Assembly (NCBI RefSeq): GCF_022213065.1
Contig: NZ_JAKLJA010000048.1
Coordinates: 1 to 43,964 of the forward strand
From: Paraburkholderia tagetis
GTDB lineage: Bacteria > Pseudomonadota > Gammaproteobacteria > Burkholderiales > Burkholderiaceae
Direction of reading: 5' to 3'
Length of the DNA stretch: 43,964 bases
Made by a program: the position numbers and the translations under genes. The notes beneath the pieces were generated by a model that saw only the letters and a list, made by a program, of their open reading frames with translations, made no database searches and was not told where the DNA came from. How positions within the stretch are numbered: the stretch's first letter is position 1; every line of letters starts with the position of its first letter. This document shows, in pieces, positions 1 through 6,828 of the stretch.

Positions 1-225
1 GAATCTGCTCAAACGAGATACGACCACGAAAGCTGGGCTGAAAAACCGAAGGCTCAAAGCCAGCGCCAGTGATCCGTACCGCGAGAAGATCCTCGGCCTT
101 TGAGCTTCATGCGATTGCCCTGTCGGACCTCGCGGTCCTGTGGTTTCCACGATGCACCGCAGTACCCGCCGCCTTTCGGGACGCTAACTTCCCGGTTGTT
201 AAAAATACAATCATGAAAGGCAGGC

Positions 226-2157
226 ATGAACAGGAATCGGCACCGCCTCGTGTTCAGCAAGAAGCGGGGAATGCTTGTCGCGGTCGGGGAAACGGCGACG
301 GCGACGGCGGCGGGGAAGCAGGCTGGACAGACGCACGCTGGATCGCAGCACACCGTGGTTCGCCGCGCGCTATTCACGCTGCAACAAATCGCGTTTGCCG
401 CGTTTGCCGCATTTGCATTACTCGGCGCGATGCCGATTTTTGCGCAGATCGTCGGCGGCGGCGCACGCGCGCCGAACGTCATCCAGACTCAGAACGGGCT
501 CGATCAGGTCAACATTAACCGGCCTTCTGGCGCGGGCGTTTCGGTCAACACGTACAACCGCTTTGATGTCCAGGCGCGCGGCGCAATCGTGAACAACTCG
601 CCGGCCATCGTCCAGACGCAGCAGGCCGGGATGATCAACGGCAATCCAAACTTCGGTCCGGGGCAGGCCGCGAAGGTCATCGTCAACCAGGTCAACAGTC
701 CGACCGCTTCGCAACTGAACGGGGCGCTCGAAATTGCTGGCCAGCGCGCGGAAATGATTCTCGCGAATCCGTCAGGCATTGCTGTCAACGGCGGCGCCTT
801 CATCAATACCAGTCGAGCAATTCTCACGACCGGTACGCCGAACTATGCAGCCGATGGTTCGGTCTCGGGCTTCAACGTGACGGGCGGCACCATCACGGTC
901 AGTGGCGCGGGAATGAACGTCTCGAACGTGGACCAGGTCGATTTGCTGGCGCGCGCCGTACAGGCGAATTCCGCCATCTACGCGAAGAACCTGAACGTCA
1001 TCGCGGGCGCGAACAACATCAATCACGACACGCTCGCAGCCACGCCGATTGCAGGCGACGGCCCCGCGCCGGGTGTCTCCATCGACGTGAGCAGTCTCGG
1101 CGGCATGTACGCAAACCGTATCGTTCTGGCTGGCTCGGAGTTAGGCGTTGGGGTGTCCCTCAAGGGCATCGTCGCAGCGAATGCCGGTGATCTTGTACTC
1201 ACATCGGCCGGCAAGCTCGTACTCGCCGGCCAGACGAACGCAAGCGGCAACATCAGCGCGAGTGCACGCGACGGCATCGACAACAGCGGCACGACCTACG
1301 CGCAGCAGAACGTCAGCGCGACCACGGGCGGCGCGCTGAACAACGGCGCGGGCGGCACCATCGGCGGCAATGGCAACGTCGCCTTGCAGGCCGGACAGAT
1401 CGCGAATACGGGTTCCATCACGGCCGTCCAGAGCCTGATTGCTACGGCCGTGCAGGCGCTTTTCAGCAGCGGCACGCTCGCCGCCAACGGCAACATGACG
1501 CTTTCGGCCGGCACCACGCTCGCAAACAACGGCCAGCTTTCGGCCGGCCGTCTGCTTGTTCTTTCGGCGGAAACGTTCGACAACAGCTACGGCATGGTCA
1601 GCGCGGGCCAGCTCGCACTGCACGCCGCGAACCTCATGAATCGCGGTGGCAGCATCACGCAGACCGGCACGGGCGACACCACGGTCGACGTATCGGGCAC
1701 GCTCGACAACGCCAACGGTTCCCTGCTGAGCAACGCCACGAATTTTTCGCTCGGCGCGGCATCGCTCGTGAACGACGACGGCACCATCGCGAATGCCGGC
1801 ACAGGCACGCTCACGGCCCGCACGGACACACTTTCGAACGACAACGGCACGATTGCCACGAACGGCGCACTCGATGTGAGCGCGGGTGCGACCTCGAATC
1901 GAGGCGGCACGTTTGCTGCCCAGACCGGCGCGGCGCTAACGGTCGCGTCGCTCGACAACAGCGCGGGCGGATATATCGGTGCGAAGATTCAACGCGATCT
2001 TCGAATTCATCGAACAGCGCAAGCGTTGGTGTGCAATGGACGACAGGCGGCGGCTTTGGAATCTCGGCAGCGATGTCGAACGCGCACGGCGATGCGAACA
2101 GCGATGCGAGCATTCAAAACGCTTCACACGTCACGGGCGCGAATAGCGTATCGGTGA
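226..2157 (+). pseudogene. N-terminal part of a CDI/two-partner-secretion exoprotein (BcpA/CdiA type), broken
   Basis: This is the front of a filamentous-haemagglutinin-like exoprotein exported by a TpsB partner. Residues 1 to about 80 form an extended signal peptide of the ESPR type (starts MNRNRHRLVFSKKRGMLVAV, later a hydrophobic stretch ending near MPIFAQ). The TPS domain follows, with NGNPNFG and ANPSGIAVNGG, which the family uses for TpsB recognition. After it come beta-helix repeats rich in N-G-G-T and L-D-N. The ATG has an upstream AAGG. The frame is meaningful to about nt 1975 (SAGGYIG). After that it reads nonsense (KIQRDLRIHRTA), while another frame picks up typical C-terminal exoprotein sequence from about nt 1985. 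Intact family members are often 2,500-3,500 residues, so most of the central body is missing. No TpsB gene is present in the window. I take it to be inactive. Confidence 0.85.
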
Positions 2158-3884
2158 TATCGGGCGGCGATACCCATGTGACTGGCTCGCAGATCGCCGG
2201 CAGACATATTTCGGCGGACGTGGGCGGCAACCTGAACGTGACGAGCATCCAGGACACGACCGCGAGCGCGGCGCACCAGAGCAGTTCTGGCGGCGGCGTC
2301 ACTATCACGCAGTACGGTGGCGCGAGCGCAAGCGTGACAGCGCAGCGAGGCCACGCGGACGGCACCTACGCGGGCGTGAACGAACAGGCGGGTCTGTACG
2401 CGGGCGACGGCGGTTTCAACGTGAACGTCAAAGGCAATACGGGGCTGACGGGCGCGGTGATTTCCAGCACGGCAGACGCGCAGAAGAACAGCCTGACGAC
2501 AGGCACGCTTACTTTCAACGACGTGGAGAACAAGTCGCACTACTCCGCGAACAGTATCGGTGGCTCTTACGGCATCGCGGCATCGACGGGCTCGGGCGGT
2601 AAGGCAGTCGGCCCCGGCTCCGTTCCGGGCACGGGTGGCGTCGTGCCGATGATTCCGCAGAACGAGAGCGGCGACCAGAGCGCGACGACGCGCAGTGCGG
2701 TCAGCGCTGGAACGATCAACGTCACGGACGAAGCGAACCAGAAGCAGGACGTCGAGACACTGAGCCGCGACGCGGCGAACGCGAACGGCAAGGTCGCGAA
2801 CGCGCCGGACGTGAATGACATGCTCAACCAGCAGGCCGACACGATGCAGGCCGCACAGGCGGCAGGACAGGCTGTCGCTCAGGGGATTGGCGCGTATGCG
2901 GAGGGGAAGAAGGATGCCGCCGACAAGGCCGCTGAGGCAGCGCTGGAGTCTGGCGATGTTGAGGCGTATAAGGCGGCCGTTGCGGAATCGAAGTCGTGGG
3001 CCGAGGGTGGCGACAAGCGCGCGGCACTCCATATCGCCGGCGGCGCACTGATTGGCGGACTCGGCGGCGGTGCTTTCGGCGCGGTTGGCGGTGCAGCGGG
3101 CGCGGGACTGGCCGCGAAAATGGCCGATCAACTGGACCAGATCTCGAAGGGCGTGGGATCTGCGACAGGTTCGGAGCTGCTGGGCAATCTTGCCGCGAAC
3201 GTTGCGGCGGGCGTGGGTGGTGTGCTCGTGGGCGGAGGCGCAGGCGCGGCGATGGCGTCGAACGTCGAACTCTATAACCAGAGTCTGCATCGGAAGAAGA
3301 ATGACCTGGTAGCGCAGGTGTGTCCGGCGACGGGGCAATGTAACGAGGCGACGCTGAATGCGGCGATTCAGGCGCAGGGGGATAATGCGGCAGCGGCCTC
3401 GGAAAACATGAAGACGGCGGCCATTTACGGTGCTCCGGCTACCGCTGTGATTGCTCTCGGGCCCGAAGCGGTGATGGCTGCGGCACTTGCAGGTGGCCTT
3501 GACTACGCTGGAAGTCTTTACAGTTATGCGACGGGACTGACCAGGGACGAGCCCAGCGTGACGAACTCGTATATTGCTGGGGTGGTTGGCGGTTTGAGCT
3601 ACCCTCTTGCGATCGGAAACGCTGCAATAGCCGGAATGGGAACGGCTGGAAAGATTGCAGCCACCGGGTATAACGCAGCGGTGGCGGGCGTGAGTGCATT
3701 TGGTACGGCGGGGATGACGGGAAGTAATCCGAATGGCGCTGCGGCTGCCGCTACGATTGCGACAGCTATCGGTGCTGGAGCACAGATTATCTTCCCTGGA
3801 GCATTGGGCAATCTCCTAAACCAAATGATTCAGGGAGCAAGTGGTCCAGTTCAAAACGCTGTCCAGAACAGTACCTCTAAATAA
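2031..3884 (+). CDS. C-terminal part of the CDI exoprotein with toxin tail (BcpA-CT like)
   Basis: This frame continues the exoprotein after the internal deletion. It is readable as haemagglutinin from about nt 1985 (EDSTRSSNSSNSASVGV), although the first possible start is GTG 2031. Residues 1 to about 250 are the repeat-like tail. About 330-410 is a Gly/Ala-rich hydrophobic segment. N-V-E-L-Y-N at nt 3261-3278 matches the N-x-(E/Q)-L-Y-N boundary that in Burkholderia separates the conserved body from the variable toxin. The ~207 residues after it are strongly hydrophobic and Ala/Gly-rich, which suggests a membrane-acting toxin; I do not recognise the fold. The stop codon overlaps the next ATG by one base (TAATG), as in toxin/immunity pairs. 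Whether the fragment is translated on its own is doubtful, since no good ribosome site precedes 2031. Confidence 0.75.
   Translation: MQWTTGGGFGISAAMSNAHGDANSDASIQNASHVTGANSVSVISGGDTHVTGSQIAGRHISADVGGNLNVTSIQDTTASAAHQSSSGGGVTITQYGGASASVTAQRGHADGTYAGVNEQAGLYAGDGGFNVNVKGNTGLTGAVISSTADAQKNSLTTGTLTFNDVENKSHYSANSIGGSYGIAASTGSGGKAVGPGSVPGTGGVVPMIPQNESGDQSATTRSAVSAGTINVTDEANQKQDVETLSRDAANANGKVANAPDVNDMLNQQADTMQAAQAAGQAVAQGIGAYAEGKKDAADKAAEAALESGDVEAYKAAVAESKSWAEGGDKRAALHIAGGALIGGLGGGAFGAVGGAAGAGLAAKMADQLDQISKGVGSATGSELLGNLAANVAAGVGGVLVGGGAGAAMASNVELYNQSLHRKKNDLVAQVCPATGQCNEATLNAAIQAQGDNAAAASENMKTAAIYGAPATAVIALGPEAVMAAALAGGLDYAGSLYSYATGLTRDEPSVTNSYIAGVVGGLSYPLAIGNAAIAGMGTAGKIAATGYNAAVAGVSAFGTAGMTGSNPNGAAAAATIATAIGAGAQIIFPGALGNLLNQMIQGASGPVQNAVQNSTSK
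2997..3323 (+). repeat. Copy 1 of a duplicated segment before the CDI toxin boundary
   Basis: This segment codes for the conserved stretch from W-A-E-G-G-D-K-R-A-A-L-H-I-A-G through N-V-E-L-Y-N-Q-S-L-H-R-K-K-N-D. It recurs nearly unchanged at 4143-4449. Identity stops abruptly just after the boundary motif, where the toxins become unrelated. Confidence 0.85.
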
Positions 3885-4129
3885 TGAAAAGAAAAGAATC
3901 AGCATCAATGACGCGACGGTACATAAAGGCTTATCTATCGCTATTAGGAATCGTTGCCGCCTTTGCGGGCGTGTCGATGGCGCAAGGTGCTGGCTGGAGG
4001 CCCGCGTTGGCGGGCATGCCGCTCTATGTGATTCTATTTGTGGCGATCACGTATAAGCTAGTAAAGGAGATTGTGGCGTCGGGAAAGCGAGTGTGTAACC
4101 AAGGTTCTGTGGGCGACGGTGACCACTGA
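3884..4129 (+). CDS. Candidate CDI immunity protein, small two-helix membrane protein
   Basis: An 81-residue protein starts at ATG 3884, overlapping the stop of the toxin tail by one base. That tight coupling is usual for CDI toxin/immunity pairs. It has two hydrophobic segments, about residues 15-33 (AYLSLLGIVAAFAGVSMA) and 43-60 (ALAGMPLYVILFVAITY), and a basic start and tail, so it probably sits in the inner membrane. A second in-frame ATG at 3908 (MTRRYIK) is a possible start. I do not recognise the family. The immunity role is inferred only from position, size and membrane character. The last ~12 residues may have been altered when the adjacent duplicated segment was joined, because the duplicated exoprotein DNA begins at 4143. 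Confidence 0.6.
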   Translation: MKRKESASMTRRYIKAYLSLLGIVAAFAGVSMAQGAGWRPALAGMPLYVILFVAITYKLVKEIVASGKRVCNQGSVGDGDH

Positions 4130-4142
4130 CAATAACCCCGGC

Positions 4143-4449
4143 TGGGCCGAGGGGGGTGATAAACGCGCGGCACTCCATATCGCCGGGGCGCACTGATTGG
4201 CGGTCTTGGCGGAGGCAATGCTTTCGGTGCGATTGGCGGTGCAGCGGGCGCTGGGCTAGCCGCGAAAATGGCCGATCAACTCGACCTGATCTCGAACGGC
4301 GTGAGATCGGCAACCTTGCCGCGAACGTGGCTGTGGGCGTGGGTGGCCTGCTCGTGGGCGGCAGCGCAGGCGCAGCGATGGCGTCGAACGTCGAACTCTA
4401 TAACCAGAGTCTGCACCGCAAGAAGAATGATCTGCTTACACAGGTGTGT
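4143..4449 (+). repeat. Copy 2 of the pre-toxin segment, decayed
   Basis: This is a direct repeat of 2997-3323. It has lost two bases at about 4186 (gccgggg-cgcactg against gccggcggcgcactg), which brings a stop at about 4194, and a further ~20 bases at about 4305 in the region before E-I-G-N-L-A-A-N-V. It is therefore not translatable as one frame, but the last ~45 codons before the toxin are intact. It is the expected footprint of a cassette donor or of a displaced older toxin end. Confidence 0.85.
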
Positions 4450-4920
4450 AGTGGCACGAGCCCGTGCAGTGAATCGCTGGTGATGGCAGCGATCAATGCG
4501 CAGGGAGCGAATGCGGAGGCGGCTGCAGGGACTCTCCAGCCAAATTACGCGACTGTAAATGGGAGCGTACTATCAGCGAATGGAACGTTCTCCGCAAATC
4601 GGTACGATGGTCAGCGTTATATTGGTGGTGGAGTTGCTATGACAAATCCATTGGCCGTATCTTGGATGCCGAGTGGAACCGTGACATTGGGGTGGATATT
4701 TGGAGCACATGATGCGAGCGCAACAAATTCCTTCATGAATGGAGATGGAATCCAGTACTTCGTTTCGATTCCCACTCCTGTCGGTGTCAACGTGTTTGGT
4801 GCGATAACGCATGCGTATGGAGGCGGAACAGCTCTTGAGCTTGGTTTGGGGTCGCCCGGTGGCAAGACTTACGGCGTAATGCCTTGGGGGCATTCTGCTC
4901 CGCTGGGTGTCAACAAGTGA
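4156..4920 (+). CDS. Orphan CDI toxin C-terminal module (second cassette)
   Basis: The frame is meaningful only from about nt 4309 (E-I-G-N-L-A-A-N-V), because the upstream part is read out of phase. ATG 4378 (M-A-S-N-V-E-L-Y-N) lies exactly at the toxin boundary and would be a compact start, giving 180 residues. The toxin part, from about nt 4440, is unlike the first cassette. It is rich in Gly, Asn, Ser and aromatic residues, with features such as N-R-Y-D-G-Q-R-Y-I-G-G-G-V, T-V-T-L-G-W and H-A-Y-G-G-G-T-A-L-E-L-G-L-G. From memory this resembles the group annotated as polymorphic toxin type 22; that needs a profile search. It is followed after 11 bases by a small membrane protein with a good ribosome site, probably its immunity gene. 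No secretion signal is present, so it can act only after recombination into an intact exoprotein gene, or not at all. Confidence 0.65.
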   Translation: MINARHSISPGRTDWRSWRRQCFRCDWRCSGRWASRENGRSTRPDLERREIGNLAANVAVGVGGLLVGGSAGAAMASNVELYNQSLHRKKNDLLTQVCSGTSPCSESLVMAAINAQGANAEAAAGTLQPNYATVNGSVLSANGTFSANRYDGQRYIGGGVAMTNPLAVSWMPSGTVTLGWIFGAHDASATNSFMNGDGIQYFVSIPTPVGVNVFGAITHAYGGGTALELGLGSPGGKTYGVMPWGHSAPLGVNK

Positions 4921-4931
4921 CGGAGGCTTGA

Positions 4932-5066
4932 ATGGCGAGCGGTGGAGGGCCCACGCCAGAGCAGTGGGCGCGAATGAGCAAACGGCAAAAGATCTTTTAC
5001 TGGATCTTTATTTGCGTAGTCGCGTTAGTTATAGGAAGTGCAGTGATCGAAAAACTCTTTAGCTAA
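4932..5066 (+). CDS. Small membrane protein, likely immunity to the second toxin cassette
   Basis: A 44-residue protein starts at ATG 4932 with GGAGG at 4922-4926. The N-terminal half is polar (P-T-P-E-Q-W-A-R-M-S-K-R-Q-K). It is followed by one hydrophobic helix, I-F-Y-W-I-F-I-C-V-V-A-L-V-I-G, and a short basic end. It matches the protein at 5320-5457 in order of features and in the core S-K-x-Q-K-x-x-Y-W. The position straight after the orphan toxin tail supports an immunity role. I do not recognise a named family. Confidence 0.65.
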   Translation: MASGGGPTPEQWARMSKRQKIFYWIFICVVALVIGSAVIEKLFS

Positions 5067-5309
5067 AGTGCTTCTCAATCGTGCGTCGGGAGTTTCGTCA
5101 GCGGCTCGACCCACGGTACTAGCTCGTACTTGGCCGGCGGCGGTGCTAATGTGTCAACGTTCGGACCTGTTCCTGGCTTCCCTGCCATTGGTGCAGGTGG
5201 TGGGATCAGTCATGCGTATGGTGGACAAACCTCCATTGAGTATGGTCTTAGCTTCCCGCCGGGTACCGCAGTGAATCCCATTAGTTATGGGTTTGACATG
5301 AGAAAGTAG
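5067..5309 (+). pseudogene. Fragment of a third CDI toxin tail, 5' end missing
   Basis: This follows directly, in the same frame, the stop codon of the 44-residue gene and has no start codon. The translation (G-S-F-V-S-G-S-T-H-G-T-S-S-Y-L-A-G-G onward) aligns with the end of the second toxin: I-S-H-A-Y-G-G-Q-T-S-I-E-Y-G-L here against I-T-H-A-Y-G-G-G-T-A-L-E-L-G-L there. It ends at TAG 5307-5309, ten bases before the next small membrane gene. It is therefore the last ~75 residues of a third, diverged member of the same toxin group, with its boundary segment deleted. Confidence 0.75.
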
Positions 5310-5319
5310 AGGGGCCGAT

Positions 5320-5457
5320 ATGGCTGGACCATCGTTCAAACCGGGCCAATACGAGAAGCTGAGTAAAGGTCAAAAGACAATCTACTGGGTTGCCATCGTT
5401 ATTGGATTTACGCTGATTGCCTGCATCTGGATTTATAAACTCGTTCTGGCACATTGA
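5320..5457 (+). CDS. Small membrane protein, likely immunity to the third toxin cassette
   Basis: A 45-residue paralogue of the protein at 4932-5066. It has a polar start (P-G-Q-Y-E-K-L-S-K-G-Q-K), then T-I-Y-W and one membrane helix (V-A-I-V-I-G-F-T-L-I-A-C-I-W-I-Y), and ends K-L-V-L-A-H. AGAGGGG lies upstream with suitable spacing. The open frame is intact although its presumed toxin partner is only a fragment, the usual outcome when orphan immunity genes are kept. A strong hairpin follows at once. Confidence 0.65.
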   Translation: MAGPSFKPGQYEKLSKGQKTIYWVAIVIGFTLIACIWIYKLVLAH

Positions 5458-5493
5458 AACAACAAACCCAGCCTTGAGCTGGGGTTGTTGTTT
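5458..5493 (+). terminator. Hairpin closing the CDI cassette array
   Basis: A ~15-base stem (AACAACAAACCCAGC, loop CTTGA, GCTGGGGTTGTTGTT) with one mismatch starts right after the stop of the last small gene. It is followed by only a short T run. Confidence 0.75.
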
Positions 5494-5503
5494 GCAGTGC
5501 TGT

Positions 5504-5707
5504 TCAGTCCGGCGTGGTGACGAGCCTGCCGTCGTGCACCTCGATCCTCACACGCTGCCCGGCCTCGAAGCCTGCAAGTTCAAGCCATCGCCCGGAGAGC
5601 TTGAACCTGTCGGTGCCGTTCGCGATTGCCGGCCAGGGCTTCCGGTACGTTGGATCCGTTCACGTCGCGAAGTTGTCCCAAGGATATGAGTTGGGAATGC
5701 AGGGCAT
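5504..5707 (-). pseudogene. SymE-like toxin gene with in-frame stop
   Basis: Read leftwards from ATG 5707, this gives about 67 codons. The C-terminal half contains F-K-L-S-G-R-W-L-E-L-A-G-F-E-A-G-Q-R-V-R-I-E-V and ends G-R-L-V-T-T-P-D. This is the characteristic core of SymE-type proteins (AbrB-like fold, toxin of type I modules), which are common around Burkholderia polymorphic-toxin loci. A TGA at 5660-5662 interrupts the frame after D-N-F-A-T, where a CGA would restore it. The N-terminal part is short and hard to align. I call it a remnant. Confidence 0.6.
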
Positions 5708-5729
5708 GTCGACACCGCTCTATCAGGTG

Positions 5730-5950
5730 ACAGTCAACACGCAGGACGTTTCCAGGCTTCGCTGGAAAGCGTGCAGGCGGTTGCGGGCGGGACAATTCAG
5801 TCGCTCGGTGGCTACCGCTATGTGTGGCCGTCAGCAAACAGCGTCGCATAAATCGAATACAACGGCGCGATCTACTACGGCGCAATGCTGACGGCTGGCG
5901 ACGTGCATGATGTTGTCCCGGCCGCCTATAACGGTATCGCTGCTGACTTC
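5730..5950 (+). other. Unrecognised coding-like remnant
   Basis: A rightward frame reads R-F-Q-A-S-L-E-S-V-Q-A-V-A-G-G-T-I-Q-S-L-G-G-Y-R-Y-V-W, hits TAA at about 5849, then continues in the same frame as I-E-Y-N-G-A-I-Y-Y-G-A-M-L-T-A-G-D-V-H-D. The composition is protein-like on both sides of the stop. There is no start codon with a ribosome site. I cannot assign a family. It may be another broken toxin tail. Confidence 0.3.
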
Positions 5951-6302
5951 ATCGCGCAGACCCACGCACGCGCACCATCGCGTCGACTGCGGCGGCCACG
6001 TCCGAATCCAGCTGGGGCCAGCGGTCGATGGGAACCGTGGGTCCCCGGCGAGATCTTTCCGGCATGGCGCCGGGCAAGCGACTGGATGGCGGCGCAGTCC
6101 CGCCATAGCGAAATACGCGCGCACGGCCGGGGACGACGTCGTCGACCACATGCACGATCCCCGCGTCGAGCCACATGCGCAAGACGGCTCGCACACTGCG
6201 CGCATCGATCCTCACGCGCGCCGCGAGCTCCGTTGCGGTTCCACAGATCCCCTCTTGCATCACATCGATCAGCCGTGCTGCTACTTCCCCTCTCTCACGC
6301 AT
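5949..6302 (-). CDS. Small winged-helix DNA-binding protein
   Basis: A 117-residue protein starts at ATG 6302, chosen because GGAG lies seven bases upstream; an in-frame ATG at 6314 is an alternative. Residues 1-60 (E-V-A-A-R-L-I-D-V-M ... A-T-E-L-A-A-R-V-R-I-D-A-R-S-V-R-A-V-L-R-M-W-L-D-A-G-I-V) have the pattern of a helix-turn-helix followed by a wing (H-V-V-D-D-V-V-P-G-R-A-R-V-F-R-Y). The C-terminal 50 residues are Pro/Arg-rich and unassigned. It is probably a small regulator or a mobile-element accessory protein. It stands alone at the right edge of the decayed toxin region, with no clear target. Confidence 0.55.
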   Translation of the reverse strand: MRERGEVAARLIDVMQEGICGTATELAARVRIDARSVRAVLRMWLDAGIVHVVDDVVPGRARVFRYGGTAPPSSRLPGAMPERSRRGPTVPIDRWPQLDSDVAAAVDAMVRVRGSAR

Positions 6303-6828
6303 GCCGGTCTCCATTGTGGAAAGCCTGCCTTGCAGCCAGGGATGGCAGGCATTTTCGATGGGGCCCCCGGCCGGCGCGCGCAACACGTATTTTCGTTCGC
6401 GCGCGCGTGGGCAACGCTAACCCGAGTAGCGGTCCGGTCGTCTCAAAATGGATCGTCTACGTGAACCGGCTAGCTGGGCCGGCTAGCTGAGCCAACTACC
6501 GCGAGCCTCGGTTCAACGCAGCACGGCCGACATGGGGGACAGGCAGTTGAGCATGCGCGCGAGACGCTCGGCCGAAGGCGTCGTAAAACGCGGCATGGAA
6601 GCGCACACGCGCTCTATCTGCGGCCACTGCGCGAACAGATCGGCCAGCGCGCTTCTGGGTATGCGTTCGCAGATACGGACACGCGGCGGCTCCGCTGTGC
6701 GCGTATCGGGTACGTATCGAGTACATATCCGGGTGCGTATCGAGTGCGTATCCGTGCGCGCATCGGTGTGAACCGCGTGCGCGGATGCGCTCAAATGCCG
6801 CGCCATTCCGGCGCTCGCCGCCGCTGCT
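6303..6828. other. Gap between the winged-helix gene and the asparaginase gene
   Basis: About 525 bases without a convincing gene. GGCTAGCT repeats lie at 6467-6490, and degenerate GCGTATCGRGTRC-type tandem repeats at about 6699-6765. A leftward open frame ending at 6513 (…W-P-Q-I-E-R-V-C-A-S-M-P-R-F) looks partly protein-like but is unrecognised. Confidence 0.4.

Noticed and set aside
1..110. SymE-like fragment on the minus strand at the left edge (K-L-K-G-R … R-W-L, then A-F-G-F in frame after a stop)
   Set aside because: Only a few residues fit and at least two frame changes would be needed; the resemblance may be chance.
2124..3338. Minus-strand open frame of 404 codons across the exoprotein tail
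   Set aside because: Arg/His-rich mirror of the Gly/Asn-rich exoprotein; no protein character.
6513..6800. Minus-strand frame ending at 6513 as a gene
   Set aside because: Partly protein-like near its end, but the front is a repeat-derived Thr/Arg string, with no start site and no recognised homologue.
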